Assembly (NCBI GenBank): GCA_035551935.1 | Contig: DASZMJ010000134.1 | Location: 1 to 6,439, forward strand | Origin: DASZMJ01 sp035551935 | GTDB lineage: Bacteria; Planctomycetota; Planctomycetia; Isosphaerales; Isosphaeraceae | Length of the DNA stretch: 6,439 bases | Direction: 5' to 3' | In this document: in pieces, positions 1 through 5,269 of the stretch | Layout of the letters: each line of letters begins with the position of its first letter | How positions within the stretch are numbered: position 1 is the stretch's first letter | Made by a program: the position numbers and the translations under genes | The notes under the pieces: model-generated | Told to the model about the DNA's origin: nothing | Databases searched by the model: none | What the model saw: only the letters and a program-made list of their open reading frames with translations

Positions 1-9
1 TGCTGAGTC

Positions 10-98
10 ACGAGTGCTGAGTGGAGAGATTATAGCGCCCCGCGGGCCCGTAGGGCAGGGCAAGCCCCGCCGCCTCCTCTGGCCGACTCAGCACTCGT
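10..98. repeat. 13-bp inverted repeat upstream of larE
   Basis: ACGAGTGCTGAGT at 10-22 is the exact reverse complement of ACTCAGCACTCGT at 86-98, with 63 nt between the arms. The word TGCTGAGT also occurs at 1-8, and degenerate GCACTC words continue rightwards (105-110, and GGCACT at 111-116). The region therefore looks like a remnant of a short iterated repeat rather than a single chance palindrome. The spacer is too long for a simple terminator. It may be an intergenic repeat or the edge of a longer repeat cut by the window. No coding function is seen in 1-181. Confidence 0.55.
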
Positions 99-115
99 CC
101 CTCCGCACTCGGCAC

Positions 116-144
116 TTTTCCCAAAATGCGGGAGGGCCTACAAT
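116..144 (+). promoter_or_regulatory. Possible promoter of larE
   Basis: TACAAT at 139-144 differs from the sigma-70 -10 consensus at one position and lies in the only A/T-rich patch before larE. Seventeen nt upstream is TTTTCC (116-121), a poor -35 match of three positions. A start near 151 would give a leader of about 30 nt ahead of the TTG codon. This is consensus matching only; planctomycete promoters are poorly described. Confidence 0.3.
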
Positions 145-170
145 ACGAGGATCGATCGGGCCCGAGGACC

Positions 171-175
171 GGAGG
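171..175 (+). promoter_or_regulatory. Ribosome binding site deciding the larE start
   Basis: GGAGG lies 6 nt upstream of the TTG at 182. The reading frame is open back to 14, but no other start in this frame has a comparable site. Translation of 14-181 gives low-complexity residues unlike any LarE N-terminus, so the TTG start is preferred. Confidence 0.6.
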
Positions 176-181
176 TGCGCC

Positions 182-1039
182 TTGAGCGACTGGGACGACC
201 CGAAGACTCTCGCCGACCGCGACCGCCTGCTCGAGGCCCTCCGGGGCTACGGCCGGGTGGCGGTGGCCTTCTCCGGCGGCGTGGACAGCGCCGTCGTCGC
301 GATGGCGGCGCACGAGGCGCTCGGCGATCAGACCGTCGCCGTCACCGCGGCCTCCGAGAGCCTGGCCTCGGGCGAGCTGGAAGACGCCGAGGCGCTGGCG
401 CGACGGATCGGCATCCGCCACCGGGTCATCCGCACCGAGGAGTTCGCCGACCCGAACTACCTGCGGAACAACCCCGACCGCTGCTATTTCTGCAAGAGCG
501 AGCTCTACGGCCGGCTGGCCGGCCTGCTCGGCGAGCTCGACGTCGACGTGATCGCCTCCGGCGCCAACGCCGACGACGCCGGCGACCACCGCCCCGGCAT
601 GCTCGCCGCGGCCGAGAACGGCGTGCGGCACCCGCTCCAGGAGTGCGGCCTGGACAAGGACGCCGTCCGCGCGCTGGCCAGGGCCTGGGACCTGCCGACC
701 TGGGACAAGCCGGCCACCCCGTGCCTGTCGAGCCGGATCGCCTACGGCGAGGCCGTGACCCCCGAGCGGGTCCGAATGGTCGACGAGGGCGAGCAGTGGC
801 TCCGCCGTCGGGGGCTCCGGCTGCTCCGCGTCCGTTATCACAAGGGGGACCTCGCCCGGATCGAGGTCCCCCCCTCGGAATTGCCCGCGCTCGCGCGGCC
901 CGAGGTCGCGACCGAGCTGGTCGCCCACTTCCGGGGCCTGGGCTTCAAGTACGTGACGCTCGACCTCGAAGGGTTCCGCTCCGGCAGCCTCAACGCCTTG
1001 ATCGCGCCCGAGAACCTGCTACGACCTGCCGCGCGCTGA
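182..1039 (+). CDS. larE: LarE-type ATP-dependent sulfur transferase
   Basis: This 285-residue protein belongs to the PP-loop ATP pyrophosphatase superfamily, and its length is normal for LarE. LarE adenylates pyridinium-3,5-biscarboxylate mononucleotide and converts its carboxylates to thiocarboxylates, a step in making the nickel-pincer cofactor of lactate racemase LarA and relatives; it is cytoplasmic. The PP-loop SGGVDS is at residues 31-36 in the context VAVAFSGGVDSAVVA. NNPDRCYFCKSELY (96-109) and TPCLSSRIAYGE (starting near 179) are LarE hallmarks. Cysteines C101 and C104 (a C-x2-C) plus C181 match the three-cysteine form reported to hold a [4Fe-4S] cluster, unlike the single-cysteine sacrificial Lactobacillus enzyme; a further cysteine is C155. 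The start is TTG at 182, with GGAGG 6 nt upstream. No larB, larC or larA is visible nearby. Assignment to LarE is firm; the client enzyme is unknown. Confidence 0.9.
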   Translation: MSDWDDPKTLADRDRLLEALRGYGRVAVAFSGGVDSAVVAMAAHEALGDQTVAVTAASESLASGELEDAEALARRIGIRHRVIRTEEFADPNYLRNNPDRCYFCKSELYGRLAGLLGELDVDVIASGANADDAGDHRPGMLAAAENGVRHPLQECGLDKDAVRALARAWDLPTWDKPATPCLSSRIAYGEAVTPERVRMVDEGEQWLRRRGLRLLRVRYHKGDLARIEVPPSELPALARPEVATELVAHFRGLGFKYVTLDLEGFRSGSLNALIAPENLLRPAAR

Positions 1040-1055
1040 CGCCCGGCCCGCCGAT

Positions 1056-1084
1056 TTGACACCGAGCCCCGCGCGGCGGAGAGT
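1056..1084 (+). promoter_or_regulatory. Possible promoter of the zinc-ribbon gene
   Basis: A perfect TTGACA is at 1056-1061. After a 17-nt spacer, GAGAGT (1079-1084) matches the -10 consensus at only three positions. A start near 1091 would leave a leader of about 43 nt. The perfect -35 box in such GC-rich DNA is suggestive, but the -10 is weak. If real, the gene can be transcribed independently of larE, which ends 16 nt upstream of this site. Confidence 0.35.
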
Positions 1085-1087
1085 GTT

Positions 1088-1117
1088 GGGAGGGAGCGAG
1101 CGAGCGAGCCGACTCCC
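1088..1117 (+). repeat. GAGC tetranucleotide run inside a short hairpin
   Basis: Four tandem GAGC units occupy 1094-1109. They are flanked by GGGAG (1088-1092) and its complement CTCCC (1113-1117), so the run could sit in the loop of a 5-bp hairpin. It falls in the presumed leader of the zinc-ribbon gene, just before its AAAGGA ribosome-binding site (1121-1126). Unit number could vary by slippage. No function can be assigned. Confidence 0.35.
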
Positions 1118-1133
1118 TCGAAAGGACCTCCCC

Positions 1134-1679
1134 ATGCCCCGCGCGACCTGTCGTTGCGGCCAAGTCCTCAAGGTCCCGGCCGTCGGGGCCGACGAGCGGA
1201 TGATCTGCCCCAACTGCGGCGCCAAGGTGCGGATCAAGCGCAGGGGGGACAAGGACAAGACGAACATCCCCGGCGACGGCTTCATCCGCTTCCTCTGCCC
1301 CTGCGGCCGCCGCCTGAAGGTGCCCGCCGACAACCCCCCCTCGCACGGCCAGTGCCCCGACTGCGGCACCGTCGTGCCCGTGCCCACCTCCGGCTCCCGC
1401 GTCCTCCCCGTCAGCCAGCCCGCCGAGACCCCCACCGCCGAGCTCGACCACGCCGACCGCGCCGCGTTGGAGCAATGGTCCTCGGCCCACCTCCTCCGCC
1501 ACGGCGCCGCCAACGCCGCCGCCGTCGAGGTCGTCCCCTCTGGCTCGACCGCCGAAGGCCCCTCCTCTCCCCCCGTCCGCTCCGAGGCCGGCCTCCGCGT
1601 CTGCCCCAACTGCTCCCGCCCCGTCCACATGGGCGCCGAGGCTTGCCGCCACTGCGGCACGTTCGTGCCGAAGCGTTGA
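1134..1679 (+). CDS. Small protein with three zinc-ribbon motifs
   Basis: This 181-residue protein has no recognised enzymatic domain. It carries three probable zinc-binding units. Unit 1 has C6-x-C8 and C25-x2-C28. Unit 2 has C55-x-C57 and C74-x2-C77. Unit 3 is a classic double CxxC ribbon, C157/C160 and C171/C174, ending at the C-terminus in GTFVPKR. Units 1 and 2 share the pattern CxCGxxLKVP followed by CPxCG, which points to an internal duplication. A Pro/Ser/Ala-rich linker (about 85-155) separates them from unit 3. No signal peptide or membrane segment is seen, so it is probably cytoplasmic. The start ATG has AAAGGA 7 nt upstream; the frame is open further up but that part is not protein-like. 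It follows larE in the same direction after 94 nt. Such ribbons usually bind nucleic acid or protein partners, but the actual role is unknown. Confidence 0.8.
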   Translation: MPRATCRCGQVLKVPAVGADERMICPNCGAKVRIKRRGDKDKTNIPGDGFIRFLCPCGRRLKVPADNPPSHGQCPDCGTVVPVPTSGSRVLPVSQPAETPTAELDHADRAALEQWSSAHLLRHGAANAAAVEVVPSGSTAEGPSSPPVRSEAGLRVCPNCSRPVHMGAEACRHCGTFVPKR

Positions 1680-1699
1680 GGAGCCATCGATCGAAACCG

Positions 1700-2632
1700 T
1701 CAATCCGGCCCGCCCGCCGGCGCCGGCGCGGGAGATGGTCGCGGATCTTGCTTGCGCAAGAAACCCAGCACGACCTCATTGAAGACTTCGGGCTTCTCCA
1801 TATTGACCATGTGGCCGGCGTCCTCGATCGACACCTTCCTTGATCCGATGATCCCGGTCTCCAGCGTCTTGATCGTCGCCTTGATCTGGGGTACGTCGCG
1901 GTCGCCGACGACCAGGAGGGTCGGCACCTTGATCTCGCCGAGCCGCGCGGCGGCGGCCGGCTTCGGGGATCGTTGCAGGACGGGGTTCGCCAACCAGCAG
2001 TGGGCGTTCTCGCGGGCCATCTTCCGGAGCCCGGGCACGAGCCGCGCCTGCTCCATGGCGGGGGCCATGAAGGGATCCTTCAACCAGAGCGCCGTGGCCT
2101 GGTCCGGCCCCTCGTCGCGGGCCGCCTTGATGATGTTCCACATGCGGAGGTCCGACTCGGCCCCGTCCGGGGGCTCGAAACCGGAGAGGCCGGGCCCGGC
2201 GAGCGTCAGCGAGCGGACCCGCGACGGATGGGTCACGGCGAAATCGATCGCGATCCGACCCCCGAGCGAGAGCCCGACGATGTGGACCTTGTCGACCCTG
2301 AGGTAATCGAGCAGCCCGGCGAGGTCCTCGGCGTCCGAGTAGAGCATGTCGGGCTGGAACGAGCCACCATAGCCGCGGACGTCGTAGCGGATGACGCGGA
2401 AGTGTCGGGAGAAGATCGCGAATTGTTCGTCCCACATCCGGCAGTCCAATTGACCACCGTGGATGAGCACGACGGCCGGCCCCGTCCCCTTCACTTCGTA
2501 GAACAGTCGCGTCCCGTTGACCGGGGCGAACCCGTGCCCGCCCTCCTCGGCAGGACCGGCGTCGACCGTTCCGGTCGCGAGCGATACCGCCATCGCACCG
2601 AGAGCCGCCGCGATCCCACGCGTTCTCGTCAT
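1700..2632 (-). CDS. Exported alpha/beta-fold hydrolase
   Basis: This 310-residue protein has an N-terminal signal peptide: basic MTRTR, a hydrophobic stretch to about residue 22, and likely cleavage after VDA (25). There is no lipobox cysteine, so it is predicted periplasmic or secreted. The alpha/beta hydrolase core follows: oxyanion-hole HGG at 58-60, the DVRGYGGS strand-loop around 84-91, nucleophile S122 in GLSLGG, acid D244 in VVGDRD, and catalytic H274 in DAGHMVNMEKPE. A cap-like helical insert lies around 150-225. It resembles 3-oxoadipate enol-lactonase-like and carboxylesterase-like hydrolases, but the substrate cannot be read from the sequence. The ATG at 2632 was chosen because it puts the Arg residues right at the signal peptide; a GTG at 2653 would add seven residues. 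The tail is Pro/Ala-rich. The gene lies 79 nt downstream of the kinase gene on the same strand, so co-transcription is possible. Confidence 0.85.
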   Translation of the reverse strand: MTRTRGIAAALGAMAVSLATGTVDAGPAEEGGHGFAPVNGTRLFYEVKGTGPAVVLIHGGQLDCRMWDEQFAIFSRHFRVIRYDVRGYGGSFQPDMLYSDAEDLAGLLDYLRVDKVHIVGLSLGGRIAIDFAVTHPSRVRSLTLAGPGLSGFEPPDGAESDLRMWNIIKAARDEGPDQATALWLKDPFMAPAMEQARLVPGLRKMARENAHCWLANPVLQRSPKPAAAARLGEIKVPTLLVVGDRDVPQIKATIKTLETGIIGSRKVSIEDAGHMVNMEKPEVFNEVVLGFLRKQDPRPSPAPAPAGGPD

Positions 2633-2711
2633 GGTTCTCTCGCTCCGGGCCACAAGGTCGGGCGATCCCCAAGCCTCGAATGAGCGATTCGCGAGTTCCC
2701 CGCGCTCCCCG

Positions 2712-3734
2712 TCACCGGCCCGCGAAATACCCGAGCTGGCGGAGGACGAGCCAGATGACGCCGCCGGTCAGGGTCGCGGGGACGACGATCAGGAGGGCGA
2801 GCTCGACCGCGGGAGGAAGCCAGCGGCGAGGGGCTTCGTCGGGATCGTCTTCCTCTTCCTCGTCGTCCTCGGCCCAATCCTCGACGACGCCCGGGGACTC
2901 GTCGAGGGGGATGTCGTCGTCATCGTCGTCGAGGTCGTCGACGGGGATGTCGGCCCTGCGGGCGTCGACGGCCTGCTCGGGCGAGAGGTAGTCGGCCGTG
3001 CCCAACCTGACGCCGCTGTCGGTGAGGATGCTCTCCAGGCCGTCGGGGCGGGCGTCCCCCTCGACGACCGAATTCAATCGCGCCAGGCCCATGTCGAGGA
3101 TCTTCAGCGTCGAATCCTTCGAGGCGACGAGCAGGTTCGAGGGCTTGATGTCGCGGTGGACGAGCCCCTTCTCGGCGATGTGGGCCAGGCCGAGGCTCGC
3201 CTGGCGGACGAGGTCGCAGGCCTGGGGGACCGGCAGCGGGCCGGTGCGGGCGATCAGGCGATCGACGCCGACCCCCTCGACGTACTCCATGACGAGGAAG
3301 TGCTTCCCGTCCACCTCGGCCGCGTCGTGCGCGATCACGATATTCGGGTGCGAGACCTGCGCCGCGGCCTTGATCTCCTGGTGGAACCGGCGGACCAGGT
3401 CCGGCCTCGTCAGCAAGTCCGACCGGACGACCTTCAGCGCGACGACCCGGTCCATGACCCGGTGCCGCGCCTTGAAGACCTTGCCCATCCCCCCTTCCCC
3501 GAGGCATTCGAGCAACTGGTACGGCCCAAGCACCAGTTCCTCGGGGTGCGCCCGCAGCAGGCAATCGGTCTGGAAGTCCGTCAGCCAGCCGCGCGTGACC
3601 AGCTCGCCCGCGAGGATTTCGGCCCCGACGTTGCCGCCCGCGATGGTGGTTTCCACGTCCGCGAGCTGGGTCGTGCCGAGCAATTGGCTCCGGCGCAGGC
3701 CGTCGAGGAACGCTTGCAACCGGTCGGCGCTCAT
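2712..3734 (-). CDS. Membrane-anchored Ser/Thr kinase-like protein lacking most of the C-lobe
   Basis: This 340-residue protein starts with a helical region (1-65) seen ahead of many planctomycete PknB-type kinases. The kinase part begins at about 70. It has glycine loop GEGGMG (79-84), Lys101 in VALKVV, helix-C Glu120, HRDIKPSN with catalytic Asp195 and Asn200, metal-binding Asp214 in DMG (instead of DFG), and SPE at 251-253. All residues for ATP binding and phosphotransfer are therefore present. After DARRAD the sequence leaves the kinase fold. The usual DxxSLG of helix F and helices G to I are absent, replaced by an Asp/Glu-rich linker (about 262-300) and one membrane helix (about 308-330). 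The C-tail is GYFAGR. Other frames over this stretch show no kinase sequence, so a simple frameshift does not explain the loss. The start has GGAG 7 nt upstream. It is either a degenerate kinase or pseudokinase, or a real compact variant. Kinase homology is certain; activity is doubtful. Confidence 0.85.
   Translation of the reverse strand: MSADRLQAFLDGLRRSQLLGTTQLADVETTIAGGNVGAEILAGELVTRGWLTDFQTDCLLRAHPEELVLGPYQLLECLGEGGMGKVFKARHRVMDRVVALKVVRSDLLTRPDLVRRFHQEIKAAAQVSHPNIVIAHDAAEVDGKHFLVMEYVEGVGVDRLIARTGPLPVPQACDLVRQASLGLAHIAEKGLVHRDIKPSNLLVASKDSTLKILDMGLARLNSVVEGDARPDGLESILTDSGVRLGTADYLSPEQAVDARRADIPVDDLDDDDDDIPLDESPGVVEDWAEDDEEEEDDPDEAPRRWLPPAVELALLIVVPATLTGGVIWLVLRQLGYFAGR
2898..2951 (-). 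repeat. Duplicated acidic-linker sequence in the kinase gene
   Basis: Two 18-nt copies, at 2898-2915 and 2934-2951, match at 16 positions and sit exactly 36 nt apart. They encode DIPVDD and DIPLDE. Between and around them is a run of GTC/GAC triplets encoding consecutive Asp residues. The repeat begins where kinase homology stops, so slippage or recombination here may have produced the linker or removed the C-lobe. The mechanism is inference; the repeat itself is directly visible. Confidence 0.6.
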
Positions 3735-3901
3735 GGACCTTCTCCGGCGTTCGGCGCCCGCTCGGCGAGCCGCTTCGTCCGCGCTTCCCTCGCGCCGACC
3801 GATCGATCGTTGCCGCCCGGCCCGCCCGCCGCCAGCGGTGGCCGCGACGCCTTCCCCGCCCCCGCCGGCGCTGCTAACCTGGGACCGGGAGGCCGATGAT
3901 C

Positions 3902-4159
3902 ATGCCGCGCCGGGGCGATCCCGACGACGACTGGGACGACGACGAGGACGACGTGTTCGACGTCGACGACCCCGACGACGACGACACGATCCCCTGCCCG
4001 CACTGCGGCCGCTCGATCTTCGACGAGTCCGAGCGCTGCCCGCACTGCGGCCGCTACCTCTCGCTCGAAGACGCCCCGCCCCGACGCCGCCCCTGGTGGT
4101 GGATCATCGGGTTCTTCGCGGCGTTGTACGTGGTCCTGCGGTGGGCGTTCTGGATCTGA
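3902..4159 (+). CDS. Small acidic zinc-ribbon protein with C-terminal membrane helix
   Basis: This 85-residue protein has three parts. Residues 6-28 are mostly Asp/Glu. Next is a rubredoxin-like zinc ribbon, CPHCG (32-36) and CPHCG (46-50), with ten residues between the two CxxC pairs. Then comes a Pro/Arg hinge (PPRRRP, 59-64) and one C-terminal hydrophobic segment (65-85, rich in Trp). The layout suggests a tail-anchored inner-membrane protein with the ribbon facing the cytoplasm. Small ribbons of this build are, to my knowledge, common and uncharacterised in planctomycetes. ATG at 3902 sits 9 nt after GGAGG (3888-3892); an in-frame ATG at 3896 would leave only 3 nt and add two residues. 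It is transcribed divergently from the kinase (167-nt gap, in which no convincing promoter was seen) and converges on the SDR gene 30 nt away. Function unknown. Confidence 0.75.
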   Translation: MPRRGDPDDDWDDDEDDVFDVDDPDDDDTIPCPHCGRSIFDESERCPHCGRYLSLEDAPPRRRPWWWIIGFFAALYVVLRWAFWI

Positions 4160-4189
4160 GCGGCGTTGGTGCCGAAGGCCGGGACCGGC

Positions 4190-4957
4190 TCAGATGCACG
4201 ACGTGAACCCGCCGTCGACGGGGAGGGCGACGCCGGTGACATAATCGCTGGCGGGGCTGGAGAGCCAGACGGCGGCGCCGGCGATCTCGTCGGGGTCGCC
4301 CCAGTGGCCGAGGGGGATGCGGGCGACGACGCGGTCGTGCATCTCGGGGAACTGGCGGCGGGCGCCGCGGGTGAGTTCGGTGTCGAACCAGCCGGGGAGG
4401 ATGGCGTTGACATTGATCCGGTCGGGCGCCCAGGCCAGCGCGAGGCTCTTGGTGAGCTGGACGACCCCCCCTTTGCTCGACGCGTACGGCGCCGCGTAGC
4501 TCGTGCCGAAGACCGACGCCATGCTGCCGATGTTGACGACCTTGCCCCGCCCCGCGGCCTTCAAGTGAGGCTGGACCGCCCGCGAGACGACGAAGACCGA
4601 CGTCAGGTTCGTCTCGAGGATGACCCGCCACTCGTCGAGCGTGAGCTCATCCGGCAGCTTGCGGATGTTGATGCCGGCGTTGTTGATCAGGATATCGATG
4701 CGGCCGAAGCGGTCGGCGACCTCAACGACGGCGCGCTCGACCTCATCCGGCCGGGTCACGTCGGCCAGGACGGGGAGCGTGCCGACGCCGAATTCGTCGG
4801 CGATCGCGCGGCTGGCCTCGGTCGTCTTGGGCTCGTTCCGCCCCAGGACGCCCACCGCCGCGCCGGCCCTGGCCAGGCCGCGGGCCATCCCCAGGCCGAT
4901 GCCGCCGTTGCCGCCGGTCACGATCGCGACCTTGCCGGTCAGGTCGAATGGATTCAC
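4190..4957 (-). CDS. SDR-family NAD(P)-dependent oxidoreductase
   Basis: This 255-residue classical short-chain dehydrogenase is of the usual family length. The Rossmann nucleotide-binding motif TGGNGGIG is at residues 14-21, NNAG at 92-95, and the active site is N117, S145, Y158 and K162 (YASSK). The C-terminal LPVDGGF is typical. Arg40 at the end of the second strand (LGRN) hints at NADP(H) rather than NAD(H), which is inference. Overall it resembles gluconate 5-dehydrogenase and 2-deoxy-D-gluconate/KduD-type sugar dehydrogenases (NPFDLTGKVAIVTGG start, RIPLGHWGDPDEI), so a sugar-acid or polyol substrate is plausible but unproven. The start is GTG at 4957, with GGAGGG 9 nt upstream. The frame stays open to 5098, but that extension is the translated palindromic repeat and is not part of the protein. 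It is divergent from the aminopeptidase gene. Confidence 0.9.
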   Translation of the reverse strand: MNPFDLTGKVAIVTGGNGGIGLGMARGLARAGAAVGVLGRNEPKTTEASRAIADEFGVGTLPVLADVTRPDEVERAVVEVADRFGRIDILINNAGINIRKLPDELTLDEWRVILETNLTSVFVVSRAVQPHLKAAGRGKVVNIGSMASVFGTSYAAPYASSKGGVVQLTKSLALAWAPDRINVNAILPGWFDTELTRGARRQFPEMHDRVVARIPLGHWGDPDEIAGAAVWLSSPASDYVTGVALPVDGGFTSCI

Positions 4958-4966
4958 CGCGCGATG

Positions 4967-4972
4967 CCCTCC
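4967..4972 (-). promoter_or_regulatory. Ribosome binding site deciding the SDR start
   Basis: CCCTCC on the + strand reads GGAGGG on the coding strand and lies 9 nt upstream of the GTG at 4957. Conserved SDR sequence starts immediately after that GTG, so this site supports the short form. Confidence 0.65.
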
Positions 4973-4980
4973 GACCCTTC

Positions 4981-5090
4981 CCCCCTCTCCTCCCCGGAGC
5001 CGGCACGCTCCGCGTGCCGTCCGCCAGGCCATCCCCTTGGGTTTCGCGGACGGCACGCGGAGCGTGCCTGCTCCCGGGGGGAGAGGGAGA
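4981..5090. repeat. Nested palindromic intergenic repeat
   Basis: Two 23-bp arms, 5002-5024 and 5046-5068, are perfect reverse complements around a 21-nt loop. Each arm contains its own smaller palindrome: GGCACGC, three bases, GCGTGCC (5002-5018 and 5052-5068). The dyad continues imperfectly outward as C/T-rich 4981-5001 against G/A-rich 5069-5090, giving an element of about 110 bp. It could fold as one long hairpin or as two small ones. Its position between divergent promoters argues against a terminator for either gene. The build resembles REP or MITE-like dispersed elements; copy number elsewhere cannot be judged here. No target-site duplication was recognised. Confidence 0.75.
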
Positions 5091-5127
5091 AAAACCAACG
5101 CTCCGCGGCGTGTCGCCGGCCGTCGCG

Positions 5128-5157
5128 TTGCCCCCGGCGGGTCGGCCTCGCCATAAT
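5128..5157 (+). promoter_or_regulatory. Possible promoter of the aminopeptidase gene
   Basis: TTGCCC (5128-5133, four of six -35 matches) and CATAAT (5152-5157, five of six -10 matches) are separated by 18 nt. A start near 5164 would give a leader of about 105 nt containing the 5195-5215 hairpin. On the opposite strand the same A/T core reads TATTAT, so it could also serve the divergent SDR gene, although no good -35 is seen in that direction. Confidence 0.4.
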
Positions 5158-5194
5158 AGGGGCGACCCCTCCCGGCGGCCTCGGGCCAAGCCTA

Positions 5195-5215
5195 GCGGAC
5201 GGCCATCCCGTCCGC
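5195..5215 (+). repeat. 8-bp hairpin in the aminopeptidase leader
   Basis: GCGGACGG (5195-5202) pairs perfectly with CCGTCCGC (5208-5215) around the 5-nt loop CCATC. The same 8-mer forms the loop-proximal end of both arms of the large palindrome (5017-5024 and 5046-5053), so the two structures may be related repeats. There is no T-tract, so it is not a standard terminator; an attenuating or stabilising leader structure is possible. Confidence 0.5.
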
Positions 5216-5269
5216 AACCCGTCGCCGTCGGTCGAGGTCGAATCGAGTCGTTGTGGAGCCGTGCCGACG

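Larger units (their letters stand above)
4958..5269. other. 312-nt divergent intergenic region
   Basis: This gene-free stretch separates the start codons of the SDR (-) and the aminopeptidase (+). From left to right it holds the SDR ribosome-binding site, a nested palindromic repeat (4981-5090), a possible promoter with an A/T-rich core (5128-5157), and a short hairpin (5195-5215). Both neighbouring reading frames run open through it, but only because of base composition; the translations are repeat-derived or Arg/Pro-rich. Confidence 0.7.

Noticed and set aside
990..1703. Antisense open frames over the zinc-ribbon gene
   Set aside because: Translations are Gly/Ala/Arg-rich low complexity, opposite a gene with ordered cysteine motifs.
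2677..2691. CGAAT...ATTCG dyad between the kinase and hydrolase genes
   Set aside because: A 5-bp stem with no T-tract is too weak to call a terminator or operator.
151..3809. ATCGATCG at 151-158, 1686-1693 and 3802-3809, all between genes
   Set aside because: The same word also occurs within the hydrolase gene (2243-2250), and CGATCG is common in GC-rich genomes, so no operator is inferred.
2517..3899. Long open frame on + opposite the kinase and hydrolase starts
   Set aside because: Its translation is Asp/Arg/Val-rich without domains, and it is fully antisense to a clear kinase gene. High GC content keeps such frames open by chance.
4160..4189. Possible terminator between the convergent zinc-ribbon and SDR genes
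   Set aside because: Only 4-bp GC stems are present and there is no T-tract in the 30-nt gap.
4958..5098. N-terminal extension of the SDR
   Set aside because: The residues are the translated palindromic repeat, and the SDR fold and ribosome-binding site both point to the GTG at 4957.
4166..5269. Upstream in-frame extension of the aminopeptidase
   Set aside because: It runs antisense through the SDR gene and the palindrome and shows no protein family features. M29 homology starts only at the ATG at 5270.
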